Source: Nitrospirillum sp034653355 (GTDB taxonomy: Bacteria; Pseudomonadota; Alphaproteobacteria; Azospirillales; Azospirillaceae). From it: a stretch of DNA of 64,000 nucleotides. Shown piece after piece: positions 42,981 to 50,611 of this stretch (position 1 is the stretch's first letter; each line of letters opens with the position of its first letter). Below the pieces are notes generated by a model. It had not been told where the DNA came from. It searched no databases and saw nothing but the letters and a program-made list of their open reading frames with translations. The position numbers and the translations under genes are program-made. The stretch covers positions 496,001 through 560,000 of the forward strand of contig NZ_JAYEER010000002.1 of NCBI RefSeq assembly GCF_034653355.1, read 5' to 3'.

Positions 42981-44030
42981 TTAGGCGGCCAGCGCCGCCT
43001 CGATGGCGGCCCGGTCCAGGCCGGTCTCGCCGATCACCACCAGGCGGCTGCGCCGCGCCTCATCCGGTGCCCACAGGCGGTCATAGCTGGCTTGGACGCG
43101 GCCGCCCACACCCTGGATCAGCAGGCGCATGGGCTTGCCCGGCACGTCGACGAAACCCTTCAGGCGCAGGATGCCGAAGCGTTGGGCCATCTCACCCAAG
43201 CGGCGGACCAGGGCCTCGGGGTCGGCCTGGGACGGCAGCTCGGCCACGAAGCTGGTGAAGTCGTCATGGTCGTGCTCTTCCTCGCCGTCATGGTGGCTGA
43301 CGCGGGCGTCCAGGTCGGCCTCGGCCGCAGCCGACAGGCCCAGCAGCACGTTGGGGTCGACATCGCCATGGGCCACGCGCACCAGGGGCGGCGCGGTGGG
43401 GCGCAAAGCCTTCACCGTGTCGGCCACCGCGGCCAAGTCGGCCTCGTCCACCAGATCGGTCTTGCTGACCAGGATCAGGTCGGCGCAGAGCACCTGGTCC
43501 TCGAACACCTCCCGCACCGGGGTCTCATGCTCCACCGTGGCGTCACCGGCCTCCATGGCCGCCTTTTGGCGGGCCAGGGCCTCGGCATCCGGCGCGAAGC
43601 GACCTTCGGCCACGGCATCGGCCGCCACCACCGCCACCACGCCGTCCACGGTGACGCGCGAGCGCACGGCCGGCCAGGTGAAGGCGCGTACCAGTGGCTT
43701 GGGCAGGGCCAAGCCGCTGGTCTCAATGATGATGTGATCCGGCGGATCGGCCCGGTTCAGCAGCGTTTCCAGCGCCGGCACGAAGTCATCGGCCACGGTG
43801 CAGCACAGGCAGCCGTTGGCCAGCTCGATCACCCGATCTTCCGGGCAGGCCGCGTCGCCGCAGCCCTTGAGCACGGCGCCGTCCACACCGACATCGCCGA
43901 ACTCATTGATGATGAGGGCCAGGCGACGGCCGCCCGGATTCTGCAGCAGGCCGCGGATCAACGTGGTCTTGCCGGCACCGAGGAAACCGGTGATGACGGT
44001 GGCGGGGATCTTGGGCGAAGGGGCGGGCAT
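42981..44030 (-). CDS. cobW: CobW, G3E-family GTPase/metallochaperone
   Basis: 349 residues. Walker A GFLGAGKTTLIRG, metal-binding GCLCC in LANGCLCCTVADDFV, SKTDLVDEADL, and a His/Asp/Glu-rich loop HHDGEEEHDHDD. CobW is thought to deliver cobalt for CobN; it belongs to aerobic-type cob operons. It is the first gene of the minus-strand cob operon, behind the riboswitch at 44261-44492. Confidence 0.93.
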   Translation of the reverse strand: MPAPSPKIPATVITGFLGAGKTTLIRGLLQNPGGRRLALIINEFGDVGVDGAVLKGCGDAACPEDRVIELANGCLCCTVADDFVPALETLLNRADPPDHIIIETSGLALPKPLVRAFTWPAVRSRVTVDGVVAVVAADAVAEGRFAPDAEALARQKAAMEAGDATVEHETPVREVFEDQVLCADLILVSKTDLVDEADLAAVADTVKALRPTAPPLVRVAHGDVDPNVLLGLSAAAEADLDARVSHHDGEEEHDHDDFTSFVAELPSQADPEALVRRLGEMAQRFGILRLKGFVDVPGKPMRLLIQGVGGRVQASYDRLWAPDEARRSRLVVIGETGLDRAAIEAALAA

Positions 44031-44061
44031 GGGGCGTGGCTTTCGGACATGGGAGGGTGGG

Positions 44062-44086
44062 GCGGCGTCCCTCGAACGGACGCCGC
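44062..44086 (-). other. Leader hairpin between the B12 riboswitch and cobW
   Basis: GCGGCGTCC-CTCGAAC-GGACGCCGC is a perfect 9-bp stem 32 bp upstream of the cobW start. It could be part of the riboswitch expression platform. No U-tract follows. The rest of 44031-44260 shows no gene. Confidence 0.4.
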
Positions 44087-44260
44087 GCGGTCAACGGCGC
44101 CGGTGTGTCGTCAACGGTGACGATAAGGAAACGACGGACGGGGGCTGGCCGCGGATGGGACGCAGCAGGGGAACTCCAGGCCGGCGGCCGGAAATGAGGT
44201 AGGGCTTCACAATCGACTCCCTGTTTTCGCCATCCCCGGCGAACCAGAAATATACCAAGG

Positions 44261-44492
44261 CCACGGCAGGTTTCCTGGCTTGCGGTTCAGGGCGCGGGCC
44301 CAGCCTTCCCACCCCCGGGCCCAGCTTCCGGAGACAGTGGCGGTTCCGTCTGGCGCCCATCCACATGGGAGACCAGATGGCGGACCAACACTTACCGCGT
44401 ACAGTTGCGGGGGCAGCTCCGGCCTTGAACCGGATTCCCGATTATCCCCGATCACCGGCCGGTTGCGTGGGCCAGCGAACGAGGCACCGTCG
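44261..44492 (-). ncRNA. Cobalamin (B12) riboswitch of the cob operon
   Basis: On the minus strand the core reads GGGAATCCGGTTCAAG...GCCGGAGCTGCCCCCGCAACTGTA (B12 box region), a variable arm follows, and the 3' conserved element is CCGCAAGCCAGGAAACCTGC. The 5' ACGG and 3' CCGT segments can close P1. It lies 230 bp before cobW and should lower expression of the whole cob operon when B12 is abundant. Confidence 0.93.
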
Positions 44493-44501
44493 CTGTCGCC
44501 G

Positions 44502-44530
44502 AAAGTGTGCCGAGTGGGGATAGGGATCAA
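44502..44530 (-). promoter_or_regulatory. Putative promoter of the cob operon
   Basis: Minus-strand TTGATC (44530-44525) and CACTTT (44507-44502) with a 17-bp spacer. Transcription would begin near 44495, exactly at the 5' edge of the riboswitch. Confidence 0.45.
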
Positions 44531-45003
44531 TGGTTTTCTTGAGCGCCGATCTGTTTCTATAGGGCTGGCGCACGCCGCTTGGCCGGTCTCACGGTGGAAC
44601 CCCCTGCCCGAAGCGGTGGCGAGTGTCATATTGGAGCCGTTTATAGTAAGATTGACCATCCTGCTGGAATGGGATGCGCGGGCGGCTCGATGACCAGGGC
44701 CTGTCGGAATCGGGCGCGTCGTGCCGTTCTTCGCCCGTCGTCATGATGCGCTTCCGGACCAAGGGGCGGGCTTTCCTGTCGATGGCCGCCGGAGCGTTTT
44801 CCGGGACTGGTTGTGCCATGGGCATGACTTATGCTATGCAATTTAAGTGATATTTATTCTGTTTTGTATATTGCCTCCATTCATGGCGTGTTGACATATG
44901 GGCGCGTGTCAAAGAAGTGAAGGTATCGCGACCGAAGGATTTTAAGGTGTGAATATAAGCTGGCGGGGAAGCAGTGTTAGTTCTCGGGTAAATGGGGCCA
45001 GTC
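44531..45003. other. Intergenic region between cob operon and surface-glycan genes
   Basis: No gene or RNA was recognised. Short minus-strand open frames here have no family resemblance. Composition turns clearly AT-rich from about 44825 to 45000, marking the edge of the glycan island and probably containing the promoter of the FkbM gene. Confidence 0.4.
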
Positions 45004-46755
45004 ATGAAGTTTGATTTATTGGGATCCTTCAAGCGGCCGTTGTCCGCAGCGGCCGCTCAGAAAATGGCCCAAGAGATATGGGATGAAAGCGCCCCGATCC
45101 GGCGTGCGCTGGTTGACAACAGCGCAAGTATTCTTGGTGATGTTGAGGCGCGTTGCGGCCTGATGAAGTATTTTATTCAGGACGATCCTATTGGGCGTAG
45201 TCTTGAACAATACGGGGAGTGGGCGCAGCAGGAGGTAAATCTTCTGTCCTCTCTTGTGGCGCGGGGCGCCTGTTGTGTTGATGTTGGTGCCAACATTGGC
45301 TACCATAGTAGGTCTCTCGCCCAGGCTATCGGCGTGGGGGGGCGTGTGATGGCGTTTGAGGCGAATCCCCTGACTGCGGCTGTTCTCAGAATGAACGCGC
45401 AGGGTGTGCCTGGACTGGAGGTCTACCCCTTCGCCTTGGCGGAGTCGGTGCGGAAGGTCCGTCAGCGTATCGTCATGCGTGGCTTGAAAAAATTCAACGG
45501 GGGCAGCTTCAGGATAGGGGCGGAGGTCACGCCTGAAGGCGACGCAGTGATTGACCGGGAAATGGACATTTCCCTGGTAGCTCTTGATGGTCTGTCGCTT
45601 GACCGACTTGATTTAATGAAAATTGACGCCGAAGGGATGGAAGTGCCAATTCTCCTTGGCGCTGTTAATACAATTAACAGGCTGTCTCCATATCTTTATA
45701 TTGAGTGCAATACTGTAAATGATTTCTTCCAGATTTCTCCGGTGCTGAAGAAGTTGCCAGGGTATCGCTGGACACTTTGCCAATTTAAGCCATTCTCTGT
45801 GGGGAACTTCAAACGTAACGAAGACGTTCCTTTCAGCTACGCGACCGAGACGGCTTTGGTGGGGTGTCGCGAGGACCGCTGGCAAGAACTTCAGTCCAAG
45901 CTTGAGGCCCAGACCATTCCCAACGTTCCCGCAGATAACCTGAGCGCGGTCGCCGCCGGCATTCTAGCCGCCCCCCGCTACCACGATAAGTCGCCGATCC
46001 AGCGGGATCCGGCGAAGCTGATGGCGCGCCTTGAGGAACTGGAGCGGCAGTTGAAGGCGGCGCAAGGCGCGCTGGAGGCCGAGCAGGCGGTGTCGCGAAA
46101 GGCGCGTGAGGCGGGGCAGGCCGAAACGGCGCTGCGCAAGGTCTATTCCGAGCGTGTGGAGTATCTGATCGCGCAGACCTCCGCCCTGGCGGGGCAAGTG
46201 GCGAAAGCCTCTCTCCTGACCGCCGAGAGGCGTCTGCTGACCGATCGGGTGGCCGCCTTGGAGGGGGAGCGGAACACGCTGCAGGATGCGCAGGCGGCGT
46301 TGGCCGAGCGTCATGCGGCGCTTGAGCGGGCGTCCCAGGATATCTCGATCATCCAGCCCCTGTCGGAAGCGGTGGCGGGTGCCGAACAGGATGCCGGCCT
46401 TGAGCCCACCGACTCGCCCGGGATGACCTCCCTGCCGATGGCTCTTGAGGTCTTGGCCGGCCGCATGCAGGCCGTGACGCGCGCGTTCGCCTTGGCGGCT
46501 CAAGGGCAGAGCAGGCGGATTGCGGAATTGGAGCGCGATCTCGGCCGGGAAGGGGCGGAGCTGAACGCCGCCCGGATGTTGCTGCAGGACCTGTCTGCGA
46601 CGATCCCAGGTGTCCAGGATGGCGCCGCGGGCGCAGGTGACACAGAAGAGGCCGCCCAAGAGAATGGATTCGATTCCCCCCTCCTGAAACGAGATCCTAG
46701 CGCTTGCGAATGCGGCCCGGGCGGCCAAGTCGATGCCGGCGGCCCCGGCCGCTGA
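45004..46755 (+). CDS. FkbM-family methyltransferase with C-terminal coiled coil
   Basis: 583 residues as sequenced. Residues about 75-290 form an FkbM SAM-dependent methyltransferase: ACCVDVGANIGYHSRSLAQA (motif I), VMAFEANPLTAAVLRMNAQG, and DLMKIDAEGMEVPILLGA. FkbM enzymes O-methylate sugars or polyketides; here a surface-glycan sugar is likely. From about 345 to the end it is Ala/Glu/Arg/Leu-rich with heptads (LEELERQLKAAQGALEAEQA and onwards), a long coiled coil. The last ~20 residues (RDPSACECGPGGQ...) look out of frame: dropping one A at 46687-46689 would continue the coil as LLNEILALANAARAAKS into the next frame. ATG 45004 is used; 44992 is possible. Confidence 0.8.
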   Translation: MKFDLLGSFKRPLSAAAAQKMAQEIWDESAPIRRALVDNSASILGDVEARCGLMKYFIQDDPIGRSLEQYGEWAQQEVNLLSSLVARGACCVDVGANIGYHSRSLAQAIGVGGRVMAFEANPLTAAVLRMNAQGVPGLEVYPFALAESVRKVRQRIVMRGLKKFNGGSFRIGAEVTPEGDAVIDREMDISLVALDGLSLDRLDLMKIDAEGMEVPILLGAVNTINRLSPYLYIECNTVNDFFQISPVLKKLPGYRWTLCQFKPFSVGNFKRNEDVPFSYATETALVGCREDRWQELQSKLEAQTIPNVPADNLSAVAAGILAAPRYHDKSPIQRDPAKLMARLEELERQLKAAQGALEAEQAVSRKAREAGQAETALRKVYSERVEYLIAQTSALAGQVAKASLLTAERRLLTDRVAALEGERNTLQDAQAALAERHAALERASQDISIIQPLSEAVAGAEQDAGLEPTDSPGMTSLPMALEVLAGRMQAVTRAFALAAQGQSRRIAELERDLGREGAELNAARMLLQDLSATIPGVQDGAAGAGDTEEAAQENGFDSPLLKRDPSACECGPGGQVDAGGPGR

Positions 46756-47992
46756 TGAGGTGGTGCATGGGACCGTCGTGGAGCAGTCCGAGCAGCCGCA
46801 ACTCATGGCGCTGGAGGTCATGAAGGCCTATGGGCAGTTGCAGGAGGGACGATATCAGGAGCAGGCAGACCAGTTGACCCTTTTGGTCGAGGAGCGGGAC
46901 GCGTTGCGTGCGGAGCTACGCCAAGCGCGGGAGGAGTTGGTTCGGCTTACGGCCACCAACACCAACGCGCTGCGGGCCCTGACCCAGTTCGGGCACCGCC
47001 ACGGCATGGTGGAGGATGGAACGGAGGACGACCAGAGCCAGGACTTGGCCCTCCAGGAGGTTGCCGCCCTGCCGTCGCCTGAGCGCGTGTCCCTGGCGCT
47101 GTCCAAGAAGCTGACCCATTTCATGGAGTGGGCCGGTCGGCAGGCGGAGGAGAGGACGGGACTGCCGGCGGTCGCTGCGGCCAAATCCTATGCTGTCCTG
47201 CAGGAAGGCCGCTACGGAGAGTTGGCGGACCAGTTCTCGCAGATGAGGGACGATCGCGATCATTGGCGCCATCACGTCGAAGAGCTGCAGGCCACGTTGA
47301 CTGAGGTTGGTGGCTTGGCGTCGATCAGTCTGGATGCTTTGACCCGGTTCGAGCAGGCGGTTCTGGTGTCGCATGGCGGGGGTGCTGGCCACGTTCCCGC
47401 GCTGGTCGAGGCGGACCTGATCGACGACGACGCCTCCGTCCAGCGGGCGATGCGCGCCTTGGCTGGCAAGGTCAACGCCCTGTTGCTGCAGGCGCATCAG
47501 TTGAAAAAAGCGGAGCCGGAGAACGAGACGCTCGCCATGTCCCTGATGGCGTCCAAGTCTTACGCCCTTATGCAGGAAACCCGTTATTCGGAGCTGCTGG
47601 ACGAGTTGGCGGATATCCGGGAACGACAAGAGGCTGGGGCCCGGCAGATGAACGACCTGCAGTACGCGCTGGTGGAACTGCTTGCGATCAATCGCCTCAA
47701 TGTCGATGCCGTCGTGCGGCTTGGCGACATGCTGAGTGTCGACGTGCCCGATGTGGGCTCGGGCGGCTCTCCGGATGCCTCTCAGGCAACCGTCGCGGCG
47801 TTGAGGAATTCCATGGCGGTTTTGTCCGCGTTCATTCCTCCGATTGCGCTGGCGGTGCAGCAGCTTCAGTTCAAGGCTGAAGTTGAAGCGCGCGTGGATT
47901 TCCAGCGTAAGTCAAGAGAACGGTATGCATTGGCGTGCCAGGTATTTCAAACAATGGACATTTTTACTACCGATAGTGCGTTTGGAGGTTGA
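46733..47992 (+). CDS. Coiled-coil protein with three internal repeats, probably the C-terminal part of the FkbM protein
   Basis: 419 residues from ATG 46733, which has no convincing ribosome-binding site. It is largely helical. A ~25-residue unit recurs three times: ALEVMKAYGQLQEGRYQEQA at about 26, AAAKSYAVLQEGRYGELADQ at about 148, and MASKSYALMQETRYSELLDE at about 272, each followed by a predicted coil. No known domain recognised. The frame is already coding-like upstream of the ATG (NEILALANAARAAKS), suggesting one protein of about 995 residues with the preceding methyltransferase, broken by a single base near 46687-46689. The stop overlaps the next gene's leader. Confidence 0.6.
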   Translation: MPAAPAADEVVHGTVVEQSEQPQLMALEVMKAYGQLQEGRYQEQADQLTLLVEERDALRAELRQAREELVRLTATNTNALRALTQFGHRHGMVEDGTEDDQSQDLALQEVAALPSPERVSLALSKKLTHFMEWAGRQAEERTGLPAVAAAKSYAVLQEGRYGELADQFSQMRDDRDHWRHHVEELQATLTEVGGLASISLDALTRFEQAVLVSHGGGAGHVPALVEADLIDDDASVQRAMRALAGKVNALLLQAHQLKKAEPENETLAMSLMASKSYALMQETRYSELLDELADIRERQEAGARQMNDLQYALVELLAINRLNVDAVVRLGDMLSVDVPDVGSGGSPDASQATVAALRNSMAVLSAFIPPIALAVQQLQFKAEVEARVDFQRKSRERYALACQVFQTMDIFTTDSAFGG

Positions 47993-47994
47993 GT

Positions 47995-49590
47995 ATGCAT
48001 ACCTACCATCAATTGCCTGACGATTTTGATTCGTTGACTTATCTTCGGCTTAACCCCGACGTTGTTGGACAAAACCCTTCCATACACTATATCCGGCATG
48101 GACGGGCGGAGGGGCGTGTCTATATCGATGAGCTGGACAACTCGCCAACCGTGATCTCGCAAATTCGAGAAGTGTTTTCCCCAACCGACTATTTATTGAT
48201 AAATAGTGATGTGAATGGCGCCGGCATTGACGCCTGGATTCATTTTGTTTCCATGGGAATTTTTGAAAAAAGAGGATTTAGTCCCTATTTGGATCCTGTC
48301 TTCTATCTGGAAAATTACAACGACGTCGCCAACGCCGGCATCAATCCCTATGTCCATTATTTCACGGCCGGCATGGGTGAGGACCGCACGCCGTCTCCGC
48401 TGTTCTCGCCGCAATGGTATCGTGACACCTATCTGCGCGATGAGCCGGAATGGCACACCAAGCCCCTGTTGCACTTCCTGAGCATTGGCCGCGCCACGGG
48501 ATACCGGCCGTTCCCCTCGCTCATGCCGGTGTTGACGGCGAAGGGTGGATCGGTGGCGCTGCCCACGAAGACGCCGCGGCGCGGTGGTCGCCCCAATGTC
48601 GCGGTCGTCATACCGATTTATCGGGGGTACGAGGAAACCAAGGCCTGCATCGAGGCGGCGCTGGCGGCCCGCAACGCGGTGCCGTGCACCCTGATCCTTG
48701 TCGATGACCGGGGGGGTGACGAGCGCATCACCGCCTATCTGCAGACCATACAATCCTTGCCCAATGTCGTTTTGCTGACCAATCCGCGGAACTGGGGTTT
48801 CGTGCGCTCGGTCAATCTGGGTATGGCGGTCTCCGACCCTTATGACGTGGTGCTGCTAAACAGCGACGCCGTCGTGGGCGATGGTTGGCTGGATCAACTA
48901 CAGGGGGTGGCCTACAGCCGAGAAACGATCGGCCTGGTGCATCCACTGTCCAACAACGCCTCGGTCTTCTCACTGCGATGCTGGTCTGACGAGATGGCGG
49001 CCGTCCCGCTATCGGACAAGGCGGCCAAGGTGACGGCGGTCAACCAGGCGCTGATGACGGAATTCGCGGGGCAATCCTTGCCGGCGCCAACGGGACACGG
49101 CTTTTGCCTGTACATCAAGCGTTCGGTGCTGGCGAAGGTCGGCCTGTTCGATGAGCGCGCGTTCGGCAAGGGCTATGGCGAGGAAGTGGACTTCTCCTGC
49201 CGGGCGCAGATCGCCGGCTGGGACTCGGTCGTGGCCCTCGACACCTACGTTTATCATGAGGGTAGCGTCAGCTTCGGTAATTCGGCGGAACTACGCAAAC
49301 TGACGGCGTCCGGCATCATCAATAACCGCTATCCGACCTTTCACAATAATGTCCTGCGCTTCATCGAAGAGCGCATGATCGAAATCCCTGGACTTCACGC
49401 TTCAGGTCAGGTCCGGCTCGGCGGGGCTCAGCGGCACGACCCTTTTCGTCACGCACCAGCGGGGCGGTGGAATTCGGCGCTTCGTCAACGAACGGGTGGA
49501 GCTTCTGCTGGCCAACGGCGGCCGGGCGCTGGTGCTCAGTCCGCGGGTCGAGGGCTCCGGTGTCCTGGATCTCCGCATCCGGACCCATGA
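47995..49590 (+). CDS. Family 2 glycosyltransferase with N-terminal tandem repeats
   Basis: 531 residues as sequenced; family-like to about residue 465. Four N-terminal repeats of about 38-45 residues share a YL..N.DV......HY...G pattern (YLRLNPDVVGQNPSIHYIRHG, YLLINSDVNGAG..HFVSMG, YLENYNDVANAG..HYFTAG, YRDTYLRDEP..HFLSIG). A GT2 domain follows: VAVVIPIYRGYEETKACIEA, LVDDRGGDERI, NWGFVRSVNLGM, LLNSDAVVGDGWLDQL, and the acceptor-side KGYGEEVDFSCRA. ATG 47995 has GGAGG 6 bp ahead. The last ~65 residues (HASGQVRLGGAQRHDPF...) are not protein-like: one C too many at 49386-49388 probably cuts off a GT4 domain that continues in another frame. Confidence 0.8.
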   Translation: MHTYHQLPDDFDSLTYLRLNPDVVGQNPSIHYIRHGRAEGRVYIDELDNSPTVISQIREVFSPTDYLLINSDVNGAGIDAWIHFVSMGIFEKRGFSPYLDPVFYLENYNDVANAGINPYVHYFTAGMGEDRTPSPLFSPQWYRDTYLRDEPEWHTKPLLHFLSIGRATGYRPFPSLMPVLTAKGGSVALPTKTPRRGGRPNVAVVIPIYRGYEETKACIEAALAARNAVPCTLILVDDRGGDERITAYLQTIQSLPNVVLLTNPRNWGFVRSVNLGMAVSDPYDVVLLNSDAVVGDGWLDQLQGVAYSRETIGLVHPLSNNASVFSLRCWSDEMAAVPLSDKAAKVTAVNQALMTEFAGQSLPAPTGHGFCLYIKRSVLAKVGLFDERAFGKGYGEEVDFSCRAQIAGWDSVVALDTYVYHEGSVSFGNSAELRKLTASGIINNRYPTFHNNVLRFIEERMIEIPGLHASGQVRLGGAQRHDPFRHAPAGRWNSALRQRTGGASAGQRRPGAGAQSAGRGLRCPGSPHPDP

Positions 49591-50560
49591 CAAGGATGTG
49601 TCCTACACCATTCCGAGTTGCGGGGCGTCTGAGGACGGGCAGTTTCTGGCCCATCTCGCCGCCCTTGCCAATGTGACGGCCGTGGAGATCCACAGTCTGG
49701 TGGGGTTCACGCCCGAGATGTGGCGTTTGCTGTCCGGCGGTCTGGATTTGCCGCGGGCCGACTTCTATGTCCATGATTATCATACGCTGTGCCCGCGCAT
49801 TAACCTGTTCAGCCAGGGGCGTTTCTGTCACGTTCCCGGCACCGACGCCTGCGACACATGCCTGGTCGCCCGCCCATTGGCGGCCACCTACGGTTTGCCG
49901 ACAGAGCTTTGGCGGCAGCAGGGACATGACCTGCTCGCGCATGCGCGGGCGGTGATCGCCCCCAGTGTCGATGCCCAACGGCGCCTGCAGCAGACCTATA
50001 CCGACATCACGGTCACGATGCGTGGCCACGAGGAAAGCCCCGCGCTGACGCGCCGCCGGCAGATCGTGCGTACCCGGCAGCTGGACGAACACGCGCCGCT
50101 GGTGGTGGGTGTCATCGGGGGAATCAGCCAGGAAAAGGGTGCCAACCTGCTGGATGAGATTTCCTTGCTGATCGAGAAGAGGGGCCTGCCGATCAAACTG
50201 GTGGTGATCGGCTACACGTCGAGCCGTGATCTGGCGAAGCGCTGCATCGTCACCGGCCGTTATGAGGAGGATGCGCTTCAGCAACTCATCAACGAGCATG
50301 GGATTGGGCTGGCGCTGTTCCCGGCGCTCTGGCCCGAAACCTACTCTTACACCCTGAGCGCGGCGCTGGATGCGCAATTGCCCATCCTGGCGACGGACTT
50401 GGGGGCTTTCGCCGAGCGCCTGGCGGAGCGGCCCTATTCCTGGATCATCTCGGCTGATGCCAGCGCCGACCAGTTTTTGGCCGCCATGCTGGCCATTCGT
50501 GATCTCGCGACGGGGAATGGCAACGTTTCGGCGGAGCACAACCTCGCCCTCATCGGCTAA
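49496..50560 (+). CDS. Glycosyltransferase GT4-like domain, probably the C-terminal half of the preceding gene
   Basis: 354 residues from a GTG at 49496, but the frame is open and coding-like from 49379 (LDFTLQVRSG..., TTLFVTHQRGGGIRRFVNER), so the real N-terminus is upstream. GT-B features: VHDYHTLCPRINLFSQGRFC with the Cys cluster HVPGTDACDTC, VIAPSVDAQRRLQ, PLVVGVIGGISQEKGANLLD, and GIGLALFPALWPETYSYTLS, the nucleotide-sugar-binding EX7E-like region. Removing one C at 49386-49388 would fuse it with the GT2 above as RMIEILDFTLQVRSG into a bifunctional enzyme of about 855 residues. Confidence 0.72.
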   Translation: MELLLANGGRALVLSPRVEGSGVLDLRIRTHDKDVSYTIPSCGASEDGQFLAHLAALANVTAVEIHSLVGFTPEMWRLLSGGLDLPRADFYVHDYHTLCPRINLFSQGRFCHVPGTDACDTCLVARPLAATYGLPTELWRQQGHDLLAHARAVIAPSVDAQRRLQQTYTDITVTMRGHEESPALTRRRQIVRTRQLDEHAPLVVGVIGGISQEKGANLLDEISLLIEKRGLPIKLVVIGYTSSRDLAKRCIVTGRYEEDALQQLINEHGIGLALFPALWPETYSYTLSAALDAQLPILATDLGAFAERLAERPYSWIISADASADQFLAAMLAIRDLATGNGNVSAEHNLALIG

Positions 50561-50611
50561 GAAGAGGGATATGGTGCGATTGGTCGTGGACGCGAAGAAC
50601 GGTGTTTCTTG

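Noticed and set aside
44589..44841. Small minus-strand frames in the gap before the FkbM gene
   Set aside because: No ribosome-binding site and no resemblance to known proteins; region better explained as promoter DNA.
46687..49388. Programmed ribosomal frameshifting at the two glycan-gene breaks
   Set aside because: Neither AAA-CGA nor ATC-CCT matches a known slippery site, and no stimulatory structure was evident; a simple indel is more likely.
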